Source: JAAAOH01 sp046540795
GTDB lineage: Bacteria > Spirochaetota > Spirochaetia > DSM-27196 > PWMO01
Length of the DNA stretch: 30,402 bases
Direction of reading: 5' to 3'
Assembly: GCA_046540795.1 (NCBI GenBank)
Contig: JBKHEN010000012.1
Span: 1-30,402 of the forward strand
Part shown: positions 8,413 to 16,314 of the stretch, piece by piece
Layout of the letters: every line of letters begins with the position of its first letter
How positions within the stretch are numbered: the stretch's first letter is position 1
Position numbers and translations under genes: made by a program
Notes under the pieces: generated by a model
Told to the model about the DNA's origin: nothing
The model's input: the letters and a program-made list of their open reading frames with translations, nothing else
Databases searched by the model: none

Positions 8413-9693
8413 TTACTGATACAGCGTCATGTCTTCGAGGGCGTCGGCGGCGTCCGACAGCGCCTCCTCGGCGGACTTCTCGCCGCCGAGTGCGGCGGAG
8501 AGCTCGTTCCGGATGGCCTCGCTCACCTCACCGTAGTTCGGACTCTTCGGCCGTGACTTTCCGGTTGCCAAGATCTCCCGCACCTCACCGAAGAACGGGT
8601 TCTCTTCGATCACCTCTTCGTCCTCGTAGACGGACTTCATGGTCGGCATATCGCCGCGCACCATCGCCGCTTCTTTCTGTCCGTCGAACGAGGCGAGCTC
8701 CGAGATCACCTCCACGGCCAGTTCCGGGTTCCTCGAGTTGGCGTTGACGCCAAACTGGTATCCGCCGAGGCACACGGCCGGCTCATGACCTTCAAAGGCC
8801 GGCGGCGTAGACACACCCACGTTCCCCTGGACCGCGGAGTCGTCGCTCTGAAGCTGGCCCCAGACATAGGTCCAATTCATCATGAAGATCGCCCGGCCGT
8901 CCTGAAAGACCACCCGGCTGTCGTCCGTAGCCGTGGATACCACCCCGTCGGCGGCGACGTCGTGCTCTTCGTAGAGGTCGATCATCATCTGCAGCGCTTC
9001 CTCTGCCTCGGGGCTGTCGATGACCACGTTGCCGTCGTCGTCGAGAATCGATCCGCCGTTGCCCCAGAGGAACTCCAGGAAGTTCGCAAGCAGTCCCTCG
9101 ATGTTGGCGCCCTGGAAGGTGATGCCTTGCAGGTTCGAATCGTCCTCACCCTCGAGGATGGTCTGCGCCTGATCGATCAGCTCGTTCCACGTCTCAGGCG
9201 GTTCGTCGAAGCCGTACTCCTCAAGCAGGTCCTCGCGATACCAGAACATCAGCGCGTCGGCGTCTCCGGGCAGGCCCACGAGCTCCCCGTCGACGGTAAG
9301 CGCGTCGATGTAACTGTCGAGATACTGATCCTTCAGTTCCTCATCCGCGTAATCGTCGAGCGGCAGGGCCCATTCAGCGCCGGCGAACGTGGCGGGCCAC
9401 ACGATGTCCATGTGGATCGTGTCCGGTGTGCTCGATTCGGCGGCAAACCGCGTCGTGTAGAAGTCGAGCTGCTCGCCGGAGGTACCCGGGAGCGGCCGCA
9501 GGGTCACCTCGCCGGCGTCCAGGTATTCAGACAGCACCGTCTGAAAGATTGCCTGTCGATCCGTTCGGCTGTCGAACGACACCTCGACCTCATCGGCGCC
9601 TTCAGCCTCACCGGCACCGAACACCAGTGCCGACGACGCGAGAACGAGAACGATCAAGAGACCGAGTCTCTTCATGTCCAAGCGTACACTCAT
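8413..9693 (-). CDS. CUT1 extracellular sugar-binding protein
   Basis: 426 residues, first gene of the importer operon. The ATG at 9693 has GGAGG six bases upstream. A signal peptide (MKRLGLLIVLVLASSALVFG) ends near AGEAEG without a lipobox Cys, so the protein is probably secreted or held by its signal rather than lipidated. The fold signature of family 1 solute-binding proteins is visible: DIVWPATFAGAEWALPLDDY, LPGDADALMFWYREDLLEEYG, PPETWNELIDQA, FMMNWTYVWGQL, GGYQFGVNANSRNPELA. The mature protein is very acidic, fitting a saline periplasm. Ligand not deducible by eye; the downstream glycosidases suggest a sulfoquinovosyl glycoside. Confidence 0.9.
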   Translation of the reverse strand: MSVRLDMKRLGLLIVLVLASSALVFGAGEAEGADEVEVSFDSRTDRQAIFQTVLSEYLDAGEVTLRPLPGTSGEQLDFYTTRFAAESSTPDTIHMDIVWPATFAGAEWALPLDDYADEELKDQYLDSYIDALTVDGELVGLPGDADALMFWYREDLLEEYGFDEPPETWNELIDQAQTILEGEDDSNLQGITFQGANIEGLLANFLEFLWGNGGSILDDDGNVVIDSPEAEEALQMMIDLYEEHDVAADGVVSTATDDSRVVFQDGRAIFMMNWTYVWGQLQSDDSAVQGNVGVSTPPAFEGHEPAVCLGGYQFGVNANSRNPELAVEVISELASFDGQKEAAMVRGDMPTMKSVYEDEEVIEENPFFGEVREILATGKSRPKSPNYGEVSEAIRNELSAALGGEKSAEEALSDAADALEDMTLYQ

Positions 9694-9708
9694 AACGCTC
9701 CTCCCTTA

Positions 9709-9727
9709 CTTTCTTTTACAAAGAAAG
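9709..9727. promoter_or_regulatory. Operator 1, probable ROK repressor site
   Basis: A 19-bp palindrome, CTTTCTTTTACAAAGAAAG, with half sites TTTCTT and AAGAAA separated by five bases. It touches the -10 element of the binding-protein promoter and would cover the transcription start. The same layout recurs at 14086-14104 (perfect half sites) and 18524-18542 (one mismatch). Confidence 0.75.
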
Positions 9728-9754
9728 TTTATACCCGGCTTTCATATCTGTCAA
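9726..9754 (-). promoter_or_regulatory. Promoter of the importer/glycosidase operon
   Basis: On the minus strand TTGACA (9754-9749), a 17-bp spacer and TAAACT (9731-9726) form a strong sigma70-type promoter about 35 bases before the binding-protein start. The operator overlaps its -10 end, so simple steric repression is expected. Confidence 0.65.
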
Positions 9755-9860
9755 TGCGGTGCTCGCAGCCGGTTTGCGAACGCCGCCTTTAGCCCCTTTA
9801 CCATCGCACGCTACCGTACTCGGTGCAACATGTTCCTTCCCCTCTCTCAACGACCTTGGC

Positions 9861-9879
9861 GCAACAAGCTCTCGGTACC
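9861..9879. repeat. Possible solo end of the inverted-repeat family
   Basis: GCAACAAGCTCTCGGTACC resembles the right end of element A (GCAACAAGCTTCTCGATAC) with a one-base deletion and one or two changes. No inverted partner is seen nearby. It lies between the ROK stop and the binding-protein promoter. Confidence 0.3.
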
Positions 9880-9891
9880 GAGCCATCGCTC

Positions 9892-11232
9892 TCACCGCTC
9901 CTCGAAAAAGTGGTCGAGCACCAGATCCGCGGCCCCGCGACAGGCGAGCAGCGGATCATAGGTCTCGGCAAGCACCGCCGCCGCGCCTTCGCTCAGCCCC
10001 GGCGAGTCGGCGTCGCGATAGTGGTCCACAGCCCCCGCAAGAAACTCCGAAACCCACCGGTAACGCGAGACGATGAGATACGCCTCCGGGTTCAGCAAGT
10101 TGGACAGGTTGTGCACTACTTGCGCAAAGCGCCGGGCCGCTTCATCGAGCTCAGGCGAAGCCTCAGAGAATCGCGCCAGCACGGCGGCACGACGGCGGGC
10201 GCCCTTCGGGTCTGCGGCACGGCCGCCGGCGCCACCCCGATCGCCGGCGTCGGCGGCATCAGCGCCGCCGGTCCCGTCGGGCCCGCCGGCGGCAGGCCCG
10301 CCGGCGGCGGGCGCGCCGGAGTCCACATCGATGTGCTCAGCCTCCGCTTCGGCCTCGTCGAGCCCGGCATAGCCCGCGCGGCGGAGCGCCGCGCTAAGCG
10401 CCTCTTCGGAGAGGTAGCTTTCCACGCATCCCCTCCAGCCTGCCGAGCAGGGCGGGCCGTTCGGATCGAGCACGATGTGGCCGATCTCGAGGACCGTGCG
10501 CCCCCGATTCGTCAGGATCCGGCCGTCCTTTAGAAACGCGCCGCCGACCCCGGAGCGCACCAGGCTCGCCACGACGGACTGATACCCCGCGGCTGCGCCG
10601 TATCGATATTCGCCGAGCGCGATGACCGCCGTGTTGTTGTGCACGTAGACCGGCCATCCGAACTCTTCCTCAAGCCGTTTCTTTATGCTCGATCCGTCGA
10701 GCCCCGGAATTCGCGGGTACCGCACCACCGTGCCGCTCTCTATGTCCACGATCCCCGGCGCCCCCACGCCGATCCCGAGAAGCCGTTCGGGGCTGAGCTC
10801 CGACTGCTCGATGGAGCGCCGGACCAGGGCCGATATCTCCTCCAGCATCGTCTCTCCCGTCACGTTCCCCTCGGCCCGTGCGGCGACGTCGAGGACCTCG
10901 CTGTGAACCGCCGTGCCGGCGAAATCGGAGACGACCACGGCGGCCGATCCGGACCAGAAGTCGATACCGATGGTATAGACGCTGTCGGGGACCACACAGT
11001 AGTAAGCAGGCTTTCGACCTTTGGTGGGGAGGGTTCCGCGCTCCGGCGTGCACTCACAAATGACGCCGTCGGACTCCAGCTGAGAGAAGATACGGAATAC
11101 CGTCGGCGGCTTGAGACCCGTCTGCTGCGCCACCTCCGACTGTGAGATGCCGCGCTCGCGGTAGATGATCTGAAGCACGAGCTTCTCGTTTCGCTCGCGT
11201 ACGTCGTAGCTGCGAAGAGGCCGCCGCGTCAT
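9892..11232 (-). CDS. ROK family transcriptional repressor
   Basis: 446 residues. The ATG at 11232 overlaps the racemase stop as ATGA; the longer open frame upstream is not used. Residues 16-55 form a winged helix-turn-helix (GISQSEVAQQTGLKPPTVFR), followed by a ROK domain with GIGVGAPGIVD, LEIGH and CSAGWRGCVES. The ATP-binding DxGxT and catalytic Asp of ROK kinases are missing (DFWSGS, HNNT), so this is a regulator and not a kinase. The zinc site normally CxCGxxGC lacks its second Cys (C262-S-A-G...C269). An Ala/Gly/Asp-rich insertion fills residues 304-350. Last gene of the suyA operon, so it should autoregulate through the 14086 site. The inducer is probably SQ or a pathway sugar (inference). 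Confidence 0.88.
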   Translation of the reverse strand: MTRRPLRSYDVRERNEKLVLQIIYRERGISQSEVAQQTGLKPPTVFRIFSQLESDGVICECTPERGTLPTKGRKPAYYCVVPDSVYTIGIDFWSGSAAVVVSDFAGTAVHSEVLDVAARAEGNVTGETMLEEISALVRRSIEQSELSPERLLGIGVGAPGIVDIESGTVVRYPRIPGLDGSSIKKRLEEEFGWPVYVHNNTAVIALGEYRYGAAAGYQSVVASLVRSGVGGAFLKDGRILTNRGRTVLEIGHIVLDPNGPPCSAGWRGCVESYLSEEALSAALRRAGYAGLDEAEAEAEHIDVDSGAPAAGGPAAGGPDGTGGADAADAGDRGGAGGRAADPKGARRRAAVLARFSEASPELDEAARRFAQVVHNLSNLLNPEAYLIVSRYRWVSEFLAGAVDHYRDADSPGLSEGAAAVLAETYDPLLACRGAADLVLDHFFEER

Positions 11233-12560
11233 TCGCCCTCGCCTCCTCCCCGAACCTGCACCATGGTCGCGTTCGCGTACGGAATAATCCCGATCCGCGG
11301 CCGTGTCCGCGCCGTTTCCGCTCTTCGCTTTGTTTCCGTTCCGCCTGTCGCTCCCGTCGCCCCACCGCGGCGGAGGAGTGCCTCCACCGCCGCCTCGAGC
11401 GTGTCTGCCCGCTCGAGGAGCAGTGTTTCGGTGAGCGCGGCGGGCATGTCGGTGACCCACAGCGTGTGATAACGCGTCGCCTCTCGTGCTACCTGATAGG
11501 CCTTGTGCGGCCCCACCCGAAAGCCCTCGGCACGGAAGTCGGCGATCACCTGCTCGTGACTCCGACGCGCCGAAACCCACCGCTCGTAGCTCTCGCTGCC
11601 GCTGCCCTCGGGGCAGGCGGCGGCCACGACGACGCCGCCACCCTCGCGCACGGCGCCCGCCGCATGGGCGAGGGCCTTCTGGGACTGGTAGACGTTAATG
11701 TCCTTGGGATGGCCACCTGGTGAGGCGATCACGAGGTCGCAGGGCTCGGCGATCTCCACGGTGTAGAGCTCCCGGACTCGGGGGATGCCGCGGCGCATCA
11801 CCTCCGCGGGCTCGCCGGCAATGACCTCTATGATCTGCTTGTCGTCGTTCAGGATTGCGTTGAGGGCAAGGTCGACGCGCACAAGGCGGCCCATCTCTTC
11901 CACGTCCTGCCGGGCCGGATTGTCCTCGAAGCGGCCGGCGACAGCCTCGGGACGGCTCATCATGGCGTGATTGTGATTGATGGTTTCCTTCGCCGCGAGA
12001 CCGATAACCGCGCTCTTCACCCCGCCGGAGAAGCCCATGAACTGATGCGGCTCGATGTTCCCTATGACGATGCGCGCATCCGCCTCGAGGAACCGACGAT
12101 TGATACGCATCGGGGTGCCCCTTGCGGTCTCCCCCACCGTCGCCAGATCCTCCTCGCGGGTCGCGTCATGAGAGATGACCTCGTAGCGAGAGAGGATGTC
12201 CGCCGGAAGAATACCGGGGAGCTCCTCCGGCGCCATCGGCGGATGCGTGCCGGTTGCAACGATGAGTCGGATCGCCTCCGGGCGCACTCCCGCGGCCTCG
12301 AGCCGGGAGAGAAGCGGCGGAAGCAGATGCTCATGCGGCACGGGCCTGGTTTTGTCGTTCACCGCGATTGCCACGGTCAGGCCGGCCCCGAGGGTATCCC
12401 AGGAGAACGCGCCTACCGGCTTGGCAAGCGCCCGTTCTACCGCCTCTTTCGGCCGCGCCACCGGCGGGGCGTGTGCGGGGACGATACGCTCCACGGACCA
12501 CTCGTCGGGAAGCTCGAACTCCACGGTGGTTTTGCCGTAGGGTATCGCGTATCGTCCCAT
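11229..12560 (-). CDS. larA: LarA-family nickel-pincer hydroxyacid racemase, proposed sulfolactate racemase
   Basis: 443 residues. All cofactor and catalytic residues of Lactobacillus plantarum LarA can be placed: D69 and R72 in NDKTRPVP, H106 in ATGTHPPM, H172 in EPHQFMGFSGG, K182 (the Lys that carries the pyridinium nucleotide), H198 in INHNHAMM, and Q292/K295 in INVYQSQKAL. LarA enzymes invert alpha-hydroxyacids by hydride transfer with a nickel-pincer nucleotide. Sitting directly after suyB and before the repressor, it most likely interconverts (S)- and (R)-3-sulfolactate: the SLA dehydrogenase route makes the S form while SuyAB is specific for R. Function is inference; family assignment is firm. 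The cofactor genes larB, larC and larE are not in this window. Confidence 0.85.
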   Translation of the reverse strand: MGRYAIPYGKTTVEFELPDEWSVERIVPAHAPPVARPKEAVERALAKPVGAFSWDTLGAGLTVAIAVNDKTRPVPHEHLLPPLLSRLEAAGVRPEAIRLIVATGTHPPMAPEELPGILPADILSRYEVISHDATREEDLATVGETARGTPMRINRRFLEADARIVIGNIEPHQFMGFSGGVKSAVIGLAAKETINHNHAMMSRPEAVAGRFEDNPARQDVEEMGRLVRVDLALNAILNDDKQIIEVIAGEPAEVMRRGIPRVRELYTVEIAEPCDLVIASPGGHPKDINVYQSQKALAHAAGAVREGGGVVVAAACPEGSGSESYERWVSARRSHEQVIADFRAEGFRVGPHKAYQVAREATRYHTLWVTDMPAALTETLLLERADTLEAAVEALLRRGGATGATGGTETKRRAETARTRPRIGIIPYANATMVQVRGGGEGE

Positions 12561-12594
12561 TCCGCTTCTCGCACCCTTCGCTATCGCGCCCTCG

Positions 12595-13755
12595 TCAGGC
12601 GCTTCGATAGAGTTTGGTCAGCACGAACTCATTGTGGCGCAGCGCTTCGGCTGCGGTAAGCCGTCCGCGCACGGTGTGCGCCATCATATCGAGCACCGAG
12701 TCGGCCGCCTCGTCGAGGCCCATCTCGAGACGCAGCATCGGCGAGAGATCCACATCCACATGCTCGCTCATCGTCTCGATGGTCAACGGATTGGCGGTGA
12801 CCTTCATAACCGGGATGATCGGATTGCCGATGATGTTCCCCTGACCGGTGGTGAAAAAGTGCAGCACCGAGCCACCGGCTGCCGCCAGGGTAACCATCTC
12901 CGCCGCCGCGCTCGAGCTGTCCATGAAGTGCAGCCCCGGACCGGCCGGCGCCTGCGCGGGCTTTAGCACCGAGGCGAGCTTGTTGCGTCCCATCTTCTCG
13001 ACGTTGCCGAGGGCCTTCTCCTCAATCGTAGAGAGTCCGCCACGGATGTTTCCCTCGGTAGGCTGAGAGCCGAGGAGATCCGCGCCGGTACTATTGATGA
13101 AGTCCTGATAGTCCTGAAACGTCTTCAGAAACTCCTCCTTCACCGTCTCGTTTACCGCGTTCGCCGCGATGAGGTCCTCCGCACCGGTCGTTTCGCTCGT
13201 CTCGCCGAAGATAGCCGTCGCCCCCTCGGCGAGCATCCGCTCGAACACCCGCCCGATCGTGGGATTGGAGGCGAGCCCGAGGGTGGTGTCCGATTCGCCG
13301 CACTTGGCGCTCACGGTGAGCTCTCCGAGGCCGATCTCCTCTCGGGGGATCTCCGAGGCCCACTGCACGAACTCTTTCGCCTTGCGTGAGGCGGCCTCGA
13401 TCGTCTTGAGATCGCCGTTTCGCTCGATATCGAACGCGGCCACCGGCTTGCCCGTCTCCGCGATGCCGTCGGCGATGCGCTTTGTCCACTTGGGCTCGAT
13501 GCCGATAACGATCGCTGCGGCGATGTTCGGATTGCGTCCGGTGCCGATGAGCGTATCGAAGGTCAACTCGAGGTCCTCGCCGAACTGCAGCCTTCCGTAG
13601 GGGTGAGGCAACGCCATAACGTCGCGAATGAGATAGGAGACCCCTTCGGCGGCGGCGTTGGAAATATCGTCCACGGGGATCACCGCCACGTAGTTGCGTA
13701 CCCCGACCCGACCGTTCTCGCGTCTGTATCCGGTAAGCTTCAGATCCTGTGCCAT
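12595..13755 (-). CDS. suyB: (2R)-sulfolactate sulfo-lyase, large subunit SuyB
   Basis: 386 residues from the ATG at 13755, which overlaps the suyA stop as TAATG; a GTG at 13764 is the only other option. UxaA/altronate-dehydratase superfamily, but with the SuyB pattern throughout: LTGYRRENGRVGVRNYVAV, PVDDISNAAAEGV, ALPHPYGRLQFG, IGIEPKWTKRI, AKCGESDTTLG, GETSETTGAEDL, FMDSSSAAAEMVTLAAAGG, TGQGNIIGNP, TAAEALRHNEFVLTKLYRSA. With SuyA it cleaves (R)-3-sulfolactate to pyruvate and sulfite in the cytoplasm. From memory most SuyB have IGTGCNPN; here it reads IGTGRNPN. The family call over altronate or galactarate dehydratase is strong because of the paired SuyA and length. Confidence 0.9.
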   Translation of the reverse strand: MAQDLKLTGYRRENGRVGVRNYVAVIPVDDISNAAAEGVSYLIRDVMALPHPYGRLQFGEDLELTFDTLIGTGRNPNIAAAIVIGIEPKWTKRIADGIAETGKPVAAFDIERNGDLKTIEAASRKAKEFVQWASEIPREEIGLGELTVSAKCGESDTTLGLASNPTIGRVFERMLAEGATAIFGETSETTGAEDLIAANAVNETVKEEFLKTFQDYQDFINSTGADLLGSQPTEGNIRGGLSTIEEKALGNVEKMGRNKLASVLKPAQAPAGPGLHFMDSSSAAAEMVTLAAAGGSVLHFFTTGQGNIIGNPIIPVMKVTANPLTIETMSEHVDVDLSPMLRLEMGLDEAADSVLDMMAHTVRGRLTAAEALRHNEFVLTKLYRSA

Positions 13756-14039
13756 TATGCCCACCTCTTGCTCTTGAGATTGTGCGTGTGTACGTGTGCC
13801 CCCGCAGCGATGGGCTGCGTCGCCCGGCCAATGCTACGGCCGTATTTCACCACGTCCTCTCCCTCCGCCATCTCGCGCAGAGCGATTTTGTGACCCAGCG
13901 GTATATCCTCCGCCGCGTCGACCGTGGTAACCTTCTCTCCGTCGAGCGTTACCGCACCGACCGAGGTGCCGCGAGAGACATCCTCAACGACGACGGCGAC
14001 GTCGTCTTCGCGTGTATGCATGAGCGCACCGTGTTTCAT
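13755..14039 (-). CDS. suyA: (2R)-sulfolactate sulfo-lyase, small subunit SuyA
   Basis: 94 residues, a single SAF-type domain: MKHGALMHTREDDVAVVVED at the start, then VDAAEDIPLGHKIALREMAEGEDVVKYG and GRATQPIAAGAHVHTHNL, the conserved pattern of UxaA N-terminal/SuyA small subunits. GGAGG lies ten bases before the ATG. First gene of a minus-strand operon suyA-suyB-larA-rok with overlapping or closely spaced genes. It faces the transaldolase gene across a 134-bp divergent regulatory region. Confidence 0.9.
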   Translation of the reverse strand: MKHGALMHTREDDVAVVVEDVSRGTSVGAVTLDGEKVTTVDAAEDIPLGHKIALREMAEGEDVVKYGRSIGRATQPIAAGAHVHTHNLKSKRWA

Positions 14040-14068
14040 GTGTTTTCGTCCTCCGATATTCTGCTGTA

Positions 14069-14097
14069 TTGACGCGCATGTAATCGTTTCTTACAAT
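14069..14097 (+). promoter_or_regulatory. Promoter of the transaldolase operon
   Basis: TTGACG (14069-14074), a 17-bp spacer and TACAAT (14092-14097) form a near-consensus sigma70 promoter. Its -10 hexamer lies inside the 14086-14104 palindrome, so repressor binding would block it directly. A matching suyA promoter on the other strand is less clear. Confidence 0.65.
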
Positions 14098-14104
14098 AAG
14101 AAAC
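14086..14104. promoter_or_regulatory. Operator 2, probable ROK repressor site
   Basis: GTTTCTTACAATAAGAAAC is a 19-bp palindrome with perfect TTTCTT and AAGAAA half sites five bases apart, the same geometry as operator 1. It lies in the divergent region between suyA and the transaldolase gene and could control both directions. Confidence 0.75.
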
Positions 14105-14173
14105 TAAATCAACTCCCTTGATAACCCGGACTCGCCCGATTGTCAAGGGGCACCCACAATAAGGAGTCATGCC

Positions 14174-14818
14174 ATGGAGTTCTTTCTCGATACCGCAGAC
14201 GTTTCACAAATCGAAGAAGTGAAACGTCTCGGGATGCTCGACGGGGTTACGACCAATCCTACCCACGTATCCAAGACCGGAGCCAACCCGAGGGAGCTCT
14301 ACCCTCGGATCTGCAAAATGGTCGACGGTCCGGTGAGCCTCGAAACCGTAGGTCTCGACGCGGAGACTATCGTCGGCGAAGCCCGTGAGCTTGCAAAGAT
14401 CGCCGACAACGTGGTCATCAAAGTCCCCATTTTGAAGGAAGGGCTTATCGCCGTACGCCGTCTCGCCGCCGAGGGCATAAAGACGAACGTGACGGTAACG
14501 TTCTCTCCGTCCCAAGCGCTCCTCGCGGCGAAAGCGGGAGCCACGTATATCAGCCCCTTCGTGGGACGCCTGGACAACGTCTCCCACGAAGGCATGGAGC
14601 TCGCCTCGCAGATCAGGCAGATCTACGACAACTATGGTTTCGAGACTCAGCTGCTCGTTGCGGCGGTCCGTCATCCCATGCATGTGGTCGATGCGGCGCT
14701 CATGGGCGCAGACGTTTGCACCATGAGCTACGATGTCTTTATCAAGCTCTATGACCACCCGCTCACGGACGCAGGAGTCGATCAGTTTCTCAAGGACTGG
14801 GACAAGGTTCCCAAGTAG
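14174..14818 (+). CDS. sftT: Small transaldolase, proposed sulfofructose transaldolase
   Basis: 214 residues, the length of the compact TalC/MipB transaldolase group. AAGGAG sits seven bases before the ATG. Visible landmarks: FFLDTADV, GVTTNPT, the Schiff-base Lys K83 in VVIKVPI, EGIKTNVTVTFSPSQALLAAKAGATYISPFVGRLDN (as two shorter conserved runs) and R166 in VRHPMHV. Next to a sulfolactaldehyde-type dehydrogenase, suyAB and a fucose-isomerase-like gene it fits the sulfo-TAL enzyme that moves the dihydroxyacetone part of 6-deoxy-6-sulfofructose to glyceraldehyde-3-phosphate. A housekeeping transaldolase or fructose-6-phosphate aldolase would have the same fold, so the substrate rests on context. 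Confidence 0.85.
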   Translation: MEFFLDTADVSQIEEVKRLGMLDGVTTNPTHVSKTGANPRELYPRICKMVDGPVSLETVGLDAETIVGEARELAKIADNVVIKVPILKEGLIAVRRLAAEGIKTNVTVTFSPSQALLAAKAGATYISPFVGRLDNVSHEGMELASQIRQIYDNYGFETQLLVAAVRHPMHVVDAALMGADVCTMSYDVFIKLYDHPLTDAGVDQFLKDWDKVPK

Positions 14819-14833
14819 AAAGGATGGCCTCGT

Positions 14834-16276
14834 ATGGAATTGAAGAAGCTCTACGTCGACGGAGAATGGATCGAGACCGGCGACACGTTCACCGTGGTAA
14901 ACCCCGGTACCAAGGAGACACTCGCAGAGGTGGCCTCGGCCGATCGTGAGGTGGCTCGCCGAGCGGTTGCCGCTGCCGAGCGAGCATTTCCTTCCTGGCG
15001 CCGAACGACCGGCATGAAGCGCGGTGACTACCTCCTCGCCGTTGCAGAGTGTCTGACACGCCGCAAAGAGGAAATCGCGCGCACCGTGACCCAAGAGAAC
15101 GGCAAGCCGCTTCGCGAGAGCCGCGGCGAGGTCAACGTCGCCATCGATCACCTGCGGTGGTTCGCCGAGGAGGCCCGGCGCGGCTACGGGCGGATCGTGC
15201 CACACCAGGCCGACGGCAAACGGCACCTCATTCTGAAGCAGCCGGCGGGCGTGGTCGGGCTAATTCCGCCCTGGAACTTCCCGCTCGTCCTCTCGGTGCG
15301 GAAGGTCGCGCCCGCCCTGGCCGCCGGGTGCACGGCGATCCTGCGGCCCGCACGACAGACACCGCTCTGCGCGGTACAGCTTGCCGAATGCTTCGAGGAA
15401 GCAGGCATCCCGAGGGGCGTGTTCCAGATGATCACCGGTCCCGGCGCCCCCATCGTCGATGAGTTTATGGAAAACCCCGCCGTGCGAAAGATCAGCTTCA
15501 CCGGCTCAACCGAGGTCGGGAAGCAGCTCATCGAGAAGTCGGCACGGACGGTCACCAACCTCTCCCTCGAGCTCGGCGGTCACGCGCCGGTGCTCGTGTT
15601 CGCGGACGCCGACCTCGACCTCGCCGTCGAGGGCGCGCTCATCACCAAGTTCCGCAACACCGGTCAGTCCTGCATCGCCTCGAACCGCATCTACGTCGAG
15701 CGCACGGTGTACGAGCAGTTCCTCGAGAGGTTCGTCGCCCGCACGAAAGAGCTGAAAGTAGGCTACGGACTCGAGGAGGACTCGGACATCGGCCCCGTGG
15801 TGAACGAGGACGGACTGCAGAACGCTCTCGCCCACATAGAGAACGCGAAGCAGGCGGGCGGACGCGTGATGTGCGGCGGCAAAGCCGTTGCGGGCAAGGA
15901 AGGCTTCTACCTCGAGCCCACCGTCATCGCCGACGTTCCCGATGACGCCGCCTGCATGCGTGAGGAGACCTTTGCCCCGGTCGCTCCGGTCGTCGCCTTC
16001 GACACCGAAGCCGAGGCTGTCGAAAAGGCCAACAACACTCGCTACGGCCTCGCCGCCTATGCCTACACCAACGACCTCAACCGTAGCTGGCGTCTCGGCG
16101 AGATGCTGGAAGCCGGCACCATAGGCCTCAACGATGCGGTGCCGTCGACGAGCAACGCACCCTTCGGCGGGATGAAGGAGAGCGGCCTCGGCCGCGAGCT
16201 CGGGTTAGAGGGCATGGAGGCCTTCCTCGAGACGAAACACCTATCTATCGGCGGTGTCGTAGATACGCCGGGGTAA
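14834..16276 (+). CDS. sftD: Aldehyde dehydrogenase, proposed 3-sulfolactaldehyde dehydrogenase
   Basis: 480 residues, GabD/SlaB-like. Landmarks: GLIPPWNFPL with N148, SFTGSTEVGK, general base E246 in LELGGHAP, catalytic C280 in NTGQSCIASNR, EETFAPV, and PFGGMKESGLGRELG near the end. The cofactor-binding Lys of the usual KPA(S/E)QTP motif is Arg171 (RPARQTP), and the residue that often sets NAD/NADP preference is Arg174. It would oxidise 3-sulfolactaldehyde to (S)-3-sulfolactate. It begins 15 bases after the transaldolase stop, so the two are cotranscribed. Succinate-semialdehyde dehydrogenase is the closest alternative by sequence; context favours sulfolactaldehyde. Confidence 0.85.
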   Translation: MELKKLYVDGEWIETGDTFTVVNPGTKETLAEVASADREVARRAVAAAERAFPSWRRTTGMKRGDYLLAVAECLTRRKEEIARTVTQENGKPLRESRGEVNVAIDHLRWFAEEARRGYGRIVPHQADGKRHLILKQPAGVVGLIPPWNFPLVLSVRKVAPALAAGCTAILRPARQTPLCAVQLAECFEEAGIPRGVFQMITGPGAPIVDEFMENPAVRKISFTGSTEVGKQLIEKSARTVTNLSLELGGHAPVLVFADADLDLAVEGALITKFRNTGQSCIASNRIYVERTVYEQFLERFVARTKELKVGYGLEEDSDIGPVVNEDGLQNALAHIENAKQAGGRVMCGGKAVAGKEGFYLEPTVIADVPDDAACMREETFAPVAPVVAFDTEAEAVEKANNTRYGLAAYAYTNDLNRSWRLGEMLEAGTIGLNDAVPSTSNAPFGGMKESGLGRELGLEGMEAFLETKHLSIGGVVDTPG

Positions 16277-16314
16277 GCGGTCGCCCTGAGGGTTCACGTC
16301 AGGTCGAGCCGGGC

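Noticed and set aside
7167..8747. 526-residue plus-strand open frame opposite the two permeases
   Set aside because: Composition is Arg/His/Gln-rich and it spans the boundaries of clear minus-strand genes.
11233..11580. N-terminal extension of the ROK frame
   Set aside because: It overlaps the racemase gene, and the winged helix begins soon after the ATG at 11232, which is coupled to the racemase stop.
14174..14818. Housekeeping fructose-6-phosphate aldolase or pentose-phosphate transaldolase
   Set aside because: Not excluded by fold, but the shared operator, cotranscribed dehydrogenase and neighbouring suyAB favour the sulfofructose role.
14204..15226. 340-residue minus-strand open frame opposite the transaldolase and dehydrogenase genes
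   Set aside because: It crosses two well-supported genes and lacks motifs.
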